Assembly (NCBI RefSeq): GCF_019966535.1
Contig: NZ_JAIMID010000020.1
Span: 1 to 64,000 of the forward strand
Direction of reading: 5' to 3'
DNA length: 64,000 nucleotides
From: Mesobacterium pallidum
GTDB lineage: Bacteria; Pseudomonadota; Alphaproteobacteria; Rhodobacterales; Rhodobacteraceae
The notes under the pieces are model-generated. The model saw only the letters and a list, made by a program, of their open reading frames with translations. It did no database searches and had not been told where the DNA came from. A program made the position numbers and the translations under genes. Below, piece after piece: positions 1-6,673 of the stretch (position 1 is its first letter; each line of letters opens with the position of its first letter).

Positions 1-518
1 TCGTTTGCGACGTCGCTATGCACGTGTCTTAGGGCCTCACAGCGAAATCCGGCAGGCGGTAGCAACCGGGTGGTTACGGTGTAGGCATCCAGCGGCTTGT
101 CGCCACAAGCGTCGATGACGTAGCCACACGCCCTTTCGGCGGCACGATGGAAAGTGACCGGACGCCCTGCCCCCTTGTGCTTGAGATACAAGGCCATGCC
201 CTCGGACAAGGTGATGGGGCTGGAGATCGTCTCGACCTCGGGAACACCTGCCGTGGCAGCTCGAGGATCACGCTGTAGCCGGAGCATGTGCTTGCCGGGC
301 AATTCCTTGAACTGCGACCGCAGATGAAACCAGTACTCGTCCAGCTGGTCGGCTGCTCGTCTGGCTCTGGCTTCGGCGATCCGGTCTGACCTGGTACGCA
401 AGGAAAAGGCGATGCGAGGCGATGTGTATTGGGTTTTCAACTCGGTCGGGATGCGACGGCTGAAGTAATAAATCCCTGACTTCAGATACGTGAACGCGGG
501 CGAATTGGTCTCCGACAT
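1..518 (-). CDS. Tyrosine recombinase (phage-type integrase), N-terminal part
   Basis: The minus strand is open from an ATG at 518 to the window edge, giving about 172 residues with no stop. The start reads MSETNSPAFTYLKSGIYYFS, followed by RRIPTEL and a segment resembling the N-terminal domain (DUF6538-like) of integrases in alphaproteobacterial islands. A core-binding-like region follows (ITLSEGMALYLKHKG, then RPVTFHRAAERA and YVIDACGDKPLDAYT). The catalytic R-H-R-Y domain would lie outside the window. The gene reads away from the 3' end of tRNA-Phe, 61 bases upstream, the usual layout of an integrase beside its attachment site. The last 20 or so residues at the edge no longer resemble the family, so a frameshift near base 70 is possible. 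Confidence 0.72.
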   Translation of the reverse strand, partial: MSETNSPAFTYLKSGIYYFSRRIPTELKTQYTSPRIAFSLRTRSDRIAEARARRAADQLDEYWFHLRSQFKELPGKHMLRLQRDPRAATAGVPEVETISSPITLSEGMALYLKHKGAGRPVTFHRAAERACGYVIDACGDKPLDAYTVTTRLLPPAGFRCEALRHVHSDVAN

Positions 519-579
519 GGTTTACGGCCCCAGGCAACTGCAAGAAGCTGATGCGAAACCAATGCGTTAGCCGAAATAG

Positions 580-604
580 TGGTGCCCGGGGGCGGAATCG
601 AACC
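580..604 (-). other. Candidate attachment site (3' end of tRNA-Phe)
   Basis: The T-arm, acceptor 3' strand and CCA of tRNA-Phe lie directly upstream of the integrase start. Integrases of this class commonly recombine within tRNA 3' ends. The second copy that would prove an att core is not in the window, so this is inference from position only. Confidence 0.3.
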
Positions 605-654
605 ACCGACACGAGGATTTTCAATCCACTGCTCTACCCCTGAGCTACCCGGGC
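580..654 (-). tRNA. tRNA-Phe (anticodon GAA)
   Basis: On the minus strand the 75 bases fold as a cloverleaf. The acceptor stem GCCCGGG pairs perfectly with CCCGGGC, followed by A and an encoded CCA. The D-arm is AGCTCAGGGGTAGAGCA, the anticodon loop is TTGAAAA (anticodon GAA), and the T-arm contains GGTTCGATTCC. The anticodon stem (GTGGA/TCCTC) has one T-T mismatch. The D-loop is one base shorter than usual. The gene probably serves as the insertion target of the adjacent integrase. Confidence 0.95.
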
Positions 655-734
655 ACGGGAGAACGCGACGCGTTCGGGTGGAGGCCTTCTATGGCGATCC
701 GAACAGGCTGTCCAGAGCCTTTTCGCACAAAAAT

Positions 735-917
735 TCAGTGCGGTGGAGAAGAGCGCCGCTCAAGCTCGTCCAGCGCCTCGTCGGCATCCTCGGGATCGTC
801 CGAGGGGATGGCGTAGCTGCCCCGCATCCATCGGCCAAGGTCGATATCCGCGCAGCGTTTCGAGCAGAAAGGGCGGAACTTCGGATCGGTTTTCTCAGCG
901 CAGATCGGGCAGCTCAT
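735..917 (-). CDS. yacG: DNA gyrase inhibitor YacG-like zinc protein
   Basis: This 60-residue protein has two CxxC-type pairs: CPIC at residues 3-6 and CSKRC near 18-22. Between them is KFRPFCSKRC, and ADIDLGRWMRGSYAIP follows. This is the signature of YacG, a small zinc-ribbon protein that in E. coli binds GyrB and inhibits gyrase. Length matches the family. Its ATG overlaps the stop of the upstream RNase E/G gene by four bases (ATGA), so the two are probably translationally coupled. It is the last gene of the infA-maf-RNase-yacG run. Confidence 0.93.
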   Translation of the reverse strand: MSCPICAEKTDPKFRPFCSKRCADIDLGRWMRGSYAIPSDDPEDADEALDELERRSSPPH

Positions 918-1930
918 GCGGGCCTCCAGTCCAGTCGGGCGCGGGCGCGGTGGCGGCTGAGCTCCAGGTGACCAAGGGGCGTCCAGCCGATAAGGTTGGT
1001 CTCGATCGAATCGGCGCGCAGGGCCTTCTGCAGCGCGCCCTCGAGCTGCCGGCGGTCCTTCTTGGCCATGGGGGCGAAGTCGATCACCACCTGGCCGGCA
1101 AGGCCACGCAGGCGCAGCAGGCGCGGCAGTTCGCGGGCCAGCGCGATGTTGGCCTTGAGACCGGCGGCGGGGGAGGTGTCGGCGCCGGTATTGACGTCCA
1201 CGGCGACCAGTGCGCGGGTGGGCTCGACATAGGCATAGGCGCCGCCGCCCAGCGACACCTCGGTGCGCAGGGCGTGCGCCACGTCATCAAGCAGCGTGGG
1301 GTCGGAGAGCACGTCTTCGCCCTGGATCACGTTGCCTTCGGGCCAGTCGCGCCAGGCGATGGCATGGGGCCCGTCGCCTTCCAGCAGCAGTTCGGCAGAG
1401 CGGCTGTCGTCGGAGAGGATCTGGGCGGCCACGTCGCGCATCTCGGCGATGTCGGCGGCGATGGCGTGGTCCTCCGCATCGACGCAGGCCGAGCGCAGGA
1501 TCAGGCCCATCTCGGCCCCGTCCATCACCTCGTGCGCGATCTCGAGCAACTCGTCCCGCCGCGCCTCATCCCGGATCGCGCGCGAGACGTTCAAACCGGG
1601 CGCATCGGGGGTGACGATGGCATAGCGGCTCTTGAACAGCAGCCGGGTGGTGACGGGGATGGCCTTGCCTTCCTCGGCGTAGCCGGTGACCTGCACCAGC
1701 AGCGGCTGCCCGGGGCTGAGGCCCTTGACCTGTTTCAGGAAGACCGACCCGTCGGGCGTCTTGCAGAACATGCCGCCCTGCCCTTTCACGGGGCGGTCGG
1801 CGATGGCGCGGTAGATCGAGCCGGGGCGCGGGGCGTCCGTGTCGATCAGAAGGTCCTCTATCCGCTTGCCGTCGCGCAGCAGGGCAGCCTCGCGCCCGTC
1901 GATCTGGCCAAGAAAGATGTCGATGCTCAT
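914..1930 (-). CDS. Ribonuclease E/G family protein (short, RNase G-like)
   Basis: This roughly 338-residue endoribonuclease has the RNase E/G catalytic core. VAVDVNTGAD near residue 250 carries a metal-binding Asp, and VVIDFAPM about 50 residues later carries the second acidic site. It is much shorter than RNase E, has no scaffold tail, and I see no clear full-length S1 domain, so it is a minimal RNase G/CafA-like form likely involved in RNA processing. The chosen ATG (1930) overlaps the maf stop as ATGA. An in-frame ATG four codons upstream (1942) is an alternative. The pairing with maf and yacG is common in Rhodobacteraceae. Confidence 0.88.
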   Translation of the reverse strand: MSIDIFLGQIDGREAALLRDGKRIEDLLIDTDAPRPGSIYRAIADRPVKGQGGMFCKTPDGSVFLKQVKGLSPGQPLLVQVTGYAEEGKAIPVTTRLLFKSRYAIVTPDAPGLNVSRAIRDEARRDELLEIAHEVMDGAEMGLILRSACVDAEDHAIAADIAEMRDVAAQILSDDSRSAELLLEGDGPHAIAWRDWPEGNVIQGEDVLSDPTLLDDVAHALRTEVSLGGGAYAYVEPTRALVAVDVNTGADTSPAAGLKANIALARELPRLLRLRGLAGQVVIDFAPMAKKDRRQLEGALQKALRADSIETNLIGWTPLGHLELSRHRARARLDWRPA

Positions 1931-2505
1931 GGTGTGTTCCATAGCGGGTAGCCGGCCGCGCCCAGCAGCATGGCGGTCTCATGCAGCGGCAAGCCGACGA
2001 TGGCGGAATGAGAGCCCTGCACCCAGGGAATGAAGGCCGCGAAGGGCCCCTGGATCGCGTAGCCGCCGGCCTTGCCGCGCCAGTCTTCGGTGGCGATGTA
2101 GGCGTCGATCTCTTCGGCGGAAAGTGCCTTGACCCGCACCGCGCTTTCCACGTCGCGCTGCCAGGTCTTGTCGCCGCGCTTGACGGCCAGCGCCGTCACG
2201 ACGCGGTGGCGCCGCCCCGAGAGCAGGGCAAAGAAGGCGCGCGCCTCCTCCGCATCGGCGGGCTTGCCGAGGATGCGCCGGCCGACGGCAACGGTCGTAT
2301 CGGCCGACAGCACGATATCGTCGGGGTCATCGACCTGCACCGCCTGCGCTTTCTCAAGCGCCATGCGGGCACAATAGGGGCGTGGCCGCTCCCCCTTGAT
2401 CGGCGTTTCGTCGATGTCGGGCGGGCGGATGGCGTCGGGCTGAATGCCCAAGACCCCCAACAGCTCAAGCCGTCGGGGGCTGCCTGATCCCAGGACAAGT
2501 TTCAC
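1927..2505 (-). CDS. maf: Maf family nucleotide pyrophosphatase
   Basis: This 192-residue protein starts with GTG (KLVLGSGSPRRLELL), giving the Maf N-terminal phosphate-binding motif SGSPRR. It also has LSADTTVAVG and GYAIQGPFAAFI followed by GSHSAIVGLPL, all diagnostic of Maf. The family hydrolyses non-canonical or damaged nucleoside triphosphates (dTTP/UTP in the YhdE subgroup, m7GTP in YceF). The QG-A-FI form resembles the YhdE subgroup. It lies between infA (11 bases upstream) and the RNase gene (ATGA overlap), in one operon. Confidence 0.93.
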   Translation of the reverse strand: MKLVLGSGSPRRLELLGVLGIQPDAIRPPDIDETPIKGERPRPYCARMALEKAQAVQVDDPDDIVLSADTTVAVGRRILGKPADAEEARAFFALLSGRRHRVVTALAVKRGDKTWQRDVESAVRVKALSAEEIDAYIATEDWRGKAGGYAIQGPFAAFIPWVQGSHSAIVGLPLHETAMLLGAAGYPLWNTP

Positions 2506-2516
2506 TGGGATTTCAG

Positions 2517-2735
2517 TTACCTGAAGCGGTAGTTGATCCGACCCTTGGTCAGATCGTAGGGGGTCATTTCGACCTGCACCCGGTCGCCAGCCAGAACACG
2601 GATGCGGTTTTTTCGCATCTTGCCTGCCGTATGCGCGATGATTTCATGGCCGTTCTCGAGTTCGACCCGGAAAGTCGCGTTGGGCAGGAGTTCCTTCACG
2701 ACACCAGGGAATTCGAGAGTATCTTCCTTGGCCAT
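2517..2735 (-). CDS. infA: Translation initiation factor IF-1
   Basis: A complete 72-residue IF-1: MAKEDTLEFPGVV, then ATFRVELENGHEIIAHTAGK, and a C-terminal GRINYRFR. The single OB-fold protein binds the 30S A site during initiation. Length and sequence are as expected for an alphaproteobacterium. It is the first gene of a four-gene minus-strand operon continuing into maf, the RNase and yacG. Confidence 0.98.
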   Translation of the reverse strand: MAKEDTLEFPGVVKELLPNATFRVELENGHEIIAHTAGKMRKNRIRVLAGDRVQVEMTPYDLTKGRINYRFR

Positions 2736-2817
2736 GTTGTCTCCGTCCGTAGATTTCCTGTGCTGCTCTGCAGCGCGCTCTTAAATGGGCGCATCGGCCC
2801 CGATAATCAAGGCTCAA

Positions 2818-3702
2818 TCACCTGAGGGCGACATTTGTGATCGCACCGTCACGCGGAACCTGTTCGTCCCAATGGCGGCGGTTCAGCACCACCCCGTCGG
2901 CGCGCACATGAGCGATGGCCGCACGGTCGATGGTGGCATAGGTCCAGCCGGCGTGATTCAGCCCGCCCGAGGCGATGATCCCGTCCTCGGGAAAACCGGT
3001 GTCGGGCGGGCCGAAGACGCCACCCCGGCCGGTGCCTTCCTCGATCCCGTAAAGATCCGGGTGGCCGTTGATCAGCGAGGACATGATTGTCACGCATTGC
3101 GATTCCAGCGCCCGGGCCCGGGCGCCGATGCGCACGCGGGTGTGGCCGGCCAACGCCTCGGTCACCGAGGGGATCAGCAGCAGCTCTGCCTCGGCCAAAG
3201 CCCTGCCCAGAAAGGGAAATTCACTGTCATAGCAGATCAGGACCGAGATCTTGCCAAGCGCGGTGTCGAAGAGTTTCAGCGGCCCGCCCCCGGCGATCCC
3301 CCAATCCTCCCGCTCGAACCGGGTCATGATCTGCTTGTCTTGGTGGTCGATCGCACCCGAAGGGGCGACGAAATGGGCGCGGTTCACGTAAACCCCGTCC
3401 ACGTCCACCGGGCCAGAGCCCATCAGGATGTAGACGCCATGTTCTTGCGCCAGCCGGGCATGCAGGGCGCAGGCCTCCGGCATCCGGTCCGAGGCCGCGC
3501 GCAACGCGCCGTCCCGGTCGGACGAGACCTCGACCCCGGCAAGGCTGGCAAGCTCCAGCGCCGCGTATTCGGGGAACACCAGCAGCTGGGCACCCTGCCC
3601 CGCGGCCTCTTCGACCCATGCGGTGATTCGCGATTCGTATGTGGCCCAGTCCGGAAGGAAGGCGGGCGGATAGGCGGCGGTGGCGATCTTGATCCGGCTC
3701 AC
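2818..3702 (-). CDS. Carbon-nitrogen hydrolase (nitrilase superfamily)
   Basis: This 294-residue amidase/nitrilase-fold enzyme has the full Glu-Lys-Cys triad in order: FPEYA near residue 45, DKQIMTRFE near 123, and LICYDSEFP near 157. Domain length is typical of a single-domain cytosolic C-N hydrolase acting on amides or carbamoyl groups; the substrate cannot be read from sequence. It starts with GTG overlapping the stop of the GNAT gene (GTGA), so both are probably co-translated. This is the last gene of the 5615-2818 run. Confidence 0.88.
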   Translation of the reverse strand: MSRIKIATAAYPPAFLPDWATYESRITAWVEEAAGQGAQLLVFPEYAALELASLAGVEVSSDRDGALRAASDRMPEACALHARLAQEHGVYILMGSGPVDVDGVYVNRAHFVAPSGAIDHQDKQIMTRFEREDWGIAGGGPLKLFDTALGKISVLICYDSEFPFLGRALAEAELLLIPSVTEALAGHTRVRIGARARALESQCVTIMSSLINGHPDLYGIEEGTGRGGVFGPPDTGFPEDGIIASGGLNHAGWTYATIDRAAIAHVRADGVVLNRRHWDEQVPRDGAITNVALR

Positions 3703-4286
3703 AGGTCCCTCATCCAGAATTGCAGCGGTTTCTCGGTCTGCTCGCTATCACCGACGTCGGTCCACTTGAACTTTGCCACGACGCCGGGCAGCGGCGCGTA
3801 GCCCCGCTTGCGCCAGAACGGGTCGAGCGGGGCGTAATCGGCCGGCCTCTCGGGGTGATCCTCGGGCCGGATCACGCCGCAAAAGGCTGCATGCTTGCGC
3901 CCCAGCGCCCGGGCATGGGCCTCGCGCGCATCAAAGAAGGCATGGCCGACGCCCTGCCCCCGATAATCCGCCAGCAACACGCTTTCGGCGCAGTAGAAGA
4001 TATCTTCCAGCGGCACGCCGACACCCGCGAAGGGCGCGGCGAAATCGCTGGCATGATCCTCCATCGGCGTGCCGGTGGCCGCGCCGACCAGCTTGACCCC
4101 GTCGAAGGCGCCGACCAGCACGGCCCGGTCGCTGTCGCGGTAGGCCTGCAGGTAGTCCCGCTCGTACGCGAGCGAGCCGTCATAGAGATACGGAAAGGCG
4201 CGAAAGACCGTGATCCGCAGCCGCGCCACGTCATCCAGCGCAGCGTCCAGCGCCGCGCCGGTCAGGACACGGGTCGTCACGCTCAT
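3699..4286 (-). CDS. GNAT family N-acetyltransferase
   Basis: This 195-residue protein has the GNAT acetyl-CoA loop in LLADYRGQGVGHAFFDARE (R/Q-x-x-G-x-G/A), preceded by a beta-strand region with VLVGAFDGVKLVGAATG. The C-terminal part FWRKRGYAPL is typical of the family. Its substrate may be an amine or a small molecule but cannot be assigned. It overlaps the SnoaL-like gene upstream and the nitrilase downstream by four bases each. An acetyltransferase paired with a C-N hydrolase suggests a small-molecule amide pathway, but this is inference. Confidence 0.82.
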   Translation of the reverse strand: MSVTTRVLTGAALDAALDDVARLRITVFRAFPYLYDGSLAYERDYLQAYRDSDRAVLVGAFDGVKLVGAATGTPMEDHASDFAAPFAGVGVPLEDIFYCAESVLLADYRGQGVGHAFFDAREAHARALGRKHAAFCGVIRPEDHPERPADYAPLDPFWRKRGYAPLPGVVAKFKWTDVGDSEQTEKPLQFWMRDL

Positions 4287-4678
4287 GACGAGACCTGGGC
4301 CGTCCAGTCCGCGAGGTTGTAATAGGTCACGACGCGGGTGATCTTGCCGTTCTCGAGCGAAAAGAACGACCCGGCCGGCAGGCGGTAGCTCTGGCCATGT
4401 GCTTCGGGCAGGCCCTCGTCGGTCACAAGATAGGTGCCGTTCACGATGAACTCGGCCGCCGCGCGGGTGCCGCTGTCGTCCTGGAACAGCACCATGTCGG
4501 TCAGGTTTTCGCGGTAGCAGCGCGCCATGTGATCGCAGAAGGCCCGGAACTTGTCCTTGCCCATGCGCACCTGGCCCTCGTTGACATGGTGGGCCACGTC
4601 GTCGGACAGGCAGTCCAGCATCCCGTCGATGTCGCCCGCGTTGAAGGCGTCGAAGTAGCGGCGGATCGTTTCGGTCAT
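4283..4678 (-). CDS. SnoaL-like / ketosteroid isomerase-related protein
   Basis: This 131-residue protein has an NTF2-fold layout: an N-terminal helix (TETIRRYFDAFNAGDIDGML), DDVAHHVNEG, then beta strands ending in GKITRVVTYYNLADW. The fold includes polyketide cyclases and delta-5-ketosteroid isomerases but many members have no known reaction. It overlaps the LMW phosphatase stop by four bases (ATGA) and the GNAT start by four bases, so it belongs to the same operon. Confidence 0.8.
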   Translation of the reverse strand: MTETIRRYFDAFNAGDIDGMLDCLSDDVAHHVNEGQVRMGKDKFRAFCDHMARCYRENLTDMVLFQDDSGTRAAAEFIVNGTYLVTDEGLPEAHGQSYRLPAGSFFSLENGKITRVVTYYNLADWTAQVSS

Positions 4679-5133
4679 TCTGCCTCGCTCGGCGGGCCGA
4701 AGCGGCGCGCCATCTGGTCGGTTATCTGGTCGCGGGTCTGGCGATAGGCCCTGAGCTTGATGTCGCGATCTTCGCCCATCCCCGTCGGATCCATGATCGG
4801 CCAGTACTCCACGGTCAGGTGGTAGTAGCGTGTGAGGTCCAGCGCCCGCCGTTGCGAGGCCGGAGACAGGGCCACGATCAGGTCGAAGGAGGAAAGCCCC
4901 TCGCCCTCTTCCTCGAGCTCGTCGAAGGACCGCGACCGGTGTCGGCTCAGCTCTACCCCGACCTCCTTGCAGGCGGCGATGGCGAAACCGTCGATTTCGA
5001 GGTCGTTCACGACGCCCACCGACTGCACGTAGGTGTCGGTGCCGTACCGCTGCTTCATCAGTCCCTCGGCCATGGGCGAGCGGACCGCGTTGTGGTCGCA
5101 GCAGAACAGGATCGACTGGGGGAGGTTGCCCAA
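4675..5133 (-). CDS. Low-molecular-weight phosphotyrosine phosphatase-like protein
   Basis: This protein of about 152 residues carries the LMW-PTP P-loop CX5R in ILFCCDHNAVRSPMAEG near its N-terminus, and the later acidic loop in YWPIMDPTGMGE supplies a candidate general-acid Asp. It could be a protein tyrosine phosphatase or an arsenate-reductase-like enzyme. The in-frame open region extends upstream to 5658, but that stretch is an out-of-frame reading of the UPF0262 gene. I place the start at TTG 5133, three bases after the UPF0262 stop and preceded by GGGGGC. Confidence 0.85.
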   Translation of the reverse strand: MGNLPQSILFCCDHNAVRSPMAEGLMKQRYGTDTYVQSVGVVNDLEIDGFAIAACKEVGVELSRHRSRSFDELEEEGEGLSSFDLIVALSPASQRRALDLTRYYHLTVEYWPIMDPTGMGEDRDIKLRAYRQTRDQITDQMARRFGPPSEAE

Positions 5134-5135
5134 GG

Positions 5136-5615
5136 TCAGCCCCCGAAATGCAGGACGCAGATCAGGGTAAAGAGACGCCGGGCAGTGTCGTTGTCGACCT
5201 CGGCCTTGCCGTCCAGCCGTTCGGCCAGCACGCGCGCGCCCTCGTTGTGGATGCCGCGACGGGCCATGTCGATGGTCTCGATCTGGCTGGGCGGCATGGT
5301 CTTGACCGCGTCGTAATAGCTTTCGCAGATCTGCCAGTAATCCTTGACCACCTGCTTGAAGGGCGACAGCGACAGGTGGAACTCGGCCGCCTTTTCGGCC
5401 GCATCCGTGGTCACGTCGAAGACCAGCCGCTTGTCGCGGATCGACAGGGCCAGCCGGTAGGGACCGGGCGGCACGATGCGGTCGTCCCGCTTGGGCAGGG
5501 AAAAGGAATTCTCCTCGAGCAGATCGAACATGGCGACCTTGCGCTCCTGCTCGATCTCGGGTGTCGGCGGCGGCAGGTTGCGGTCGTCGATCTCGATATG
5601 GCTGATGTGGGACAT
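5136..5615 (-). CDS. UPF0262 family protein
   Basis: This 159-residue protein matches the conserved alphaproteobacterial UPF0262 family: EQERKVAMFDLLEENSF, then LALSIRDKRLVFDV, then FHLSLSPFKQVVKDYWQICE, and a C-terminal MARRGIHNEGARVL. Its function is unknown. It has no signal peptide or membrane segment. It heads the operon running to the nitrilase gene and is followed immediately by the LMW phosphatase, an adjacency that recurs in related genomes as far as I recall. Confidence 0.9.
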   Translation of the reverse strand: MSHISHIEIDDRNLPPPTPEIEQERKVAMFDLLEENSFSLPKRDDRIVPPGPYRLALSIRDKRLVFDVTTDAAEKAAEFHLSLSPFKQVVKDYWQICESYYDAVKTMPPSQIETIDMARRGIHNEGARVLAERLDGKAEVDNDTARRLFTLICVLHFGG

Positions 5616-5687
5616 GGCAGCCCCTCCTCGTTGCGCGTGGCACGAGGTTTAGCCGCAACGCAGCATCCGCGCAATGTGACCGTTGGT

Positions 5688-6524
5688 CTACGAAAGGAAC
5701 GGACGCGCCGTCATGGTTTCGGCCACCGGCGCGCCGAGCCGCGAAAGGATCGTGGGCGCCAGCTGCAGCTGGTCGATCACGCTGTCCTGCTCCGGGCCTG
5801 TCGCGGGCCCGAAGTAGTAGAGCGCCGTCTCCTGCTGCAGGTCGTCATGCCCGCCATGGTGGCCCCGCGCGTCCTGCCCGTGGTCGGCGGTCACGATCAC
5901 CTCGTATCCCATCGCCCGCCAGCGCGGGATGAAGGGGGCCAGCATCTCGTCCATCACCGCGCAGGCATGGTCCATCTCATGGCAGTCGTGGAAGAACCGG
6001 TGCCCCATGCTGTCCAGCGTGCAACTGTGCAACATGCCGTAGTCGAGCCCCTTGCGCTGGCACAGCATGGTCAGCGTAGCGAACAGGTCCACGTCGGACG
6101 GCGTCATCTGGTTGATCCGACCATAGCCCGTCATCGTGTGGAACCGGCCGTGGTTGATCGTGTCGCTCTCGTGCTCATCGTATTCCATGTCGCGCACCAG
6201 GTCGAAGGGCGCGCGGTTGAAGAGGGTGGACCAGAAGGAATGCCCCACGGCCCCGGTGACCTTGCCCGCACGACGCGCCTGAGCAAAGACATCGGGCTGG
6301 CTCACCCGGAAGACGTTGCCATTGCCGGTGCAGCCATGCACCTGCGGGCTGACCCCGGTGTGGATCGAGGCATAGCACGAGGCCGAGATCGACGGCAGTA
6401 CGGACCGGTGGGTGAACCGCTGCGCCTCGCCCGCCTGCACCCAGCCCTCGAGATTGCCGAAGAGCCGGTGGAAGTTCCGCCTGGGCACCCCGTCGAGGAT
6501 GATCAGAAGCAGTTTGCCAGACAT
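5688..6524 (-). CDS. Alkaline-phosphatase-superfamily phosphodiesterase/nucleotide pyrophosphatase-like protein
   Basis: This roughly 278-residue protein begins MSGKLLLIILDGVPRRNFHR. LDG gives the first metal-ligand Asp of the superfamily, and SVLPSISASCYASIHTG supplies the region of the nucleophile. DSMGHRFFHDCHEMD and VIVTADHGQDARGHHGGHDD supply the remaining His/Asp metal ligands. It lacks an obvious signal peptide. The open frame continues 90 bases upstream to an ATG at 6614, but that stretch lies in the repeat at 6566-6665, so I use the internal ATG. It sits downstream of the peptide ABC operon and may be read through from it. Confidence 0.83.
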   Translation of the reverse strand: MSGKLLLIILDGVPRRNFHRLFGNLEGWVQAGEAQRFTHRSVLPSISASCYASIHTGVSPQVHGCTGNGNVFRVSQPDVFAQARRAGKVTGAVGHSFWSTLFNRAPFDLVRDMEYDEHESDTINHGRFHTMTGYGRINQMTPSDVDLFATLTMLCQRKGLDYGMLHSCTLDSMGHRFFHDCHEMDHACAVMDEMLAPFIPRWRAMGYEVIVTADHGQDARGHHGGHDDLQQETALYYFGPATGPEQDSVIDQLQLAPTILSRLGAPVAETMTARPFLS

Positions 6525-6565
6525 GTGCACACCTCGGGCGTCGGGGTTGGTGGAGGGGTCAGGAC

Positions 6566-6665
6566 GCCTCCGGCGGGCATATTTGGTGAAAGATGAAAGC
6601 AGGGGTGCGCGCAAACTTGCGCTGCTGATCCCTCTTCATCTTGCCCATAAACTCCCGCCGGAGGC
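6566..6665. repeat. Interspersed 3'-end repeat, copy 1 (complete, with 12-base inverted ends)
   Basis: The element is bounded by GCCTCCGGCGGG and its exact reverse complement CCCGCCGGAGGC. Inside are two half-cores in opposite orientation: ATATTTGGTGAAAGATGAAAG and, inverted, CTTCATCTTGCCCATAAACT. It lies directly after the stop of the ABC ATPase gene. Related copies occur near 25091, 32654, 42315 and 58217. Confidence 0.85.
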
Positions 6666-6673
6666 ATTGAAAT

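Noticed and set aside
4675..5658. A 327-residue fusion reading of the phosphatase gene
   Set aside because: The first ~175 residues are the UPF0262 gene read in the wrong frame (Arg/Gly/Pro-rich, no family match).
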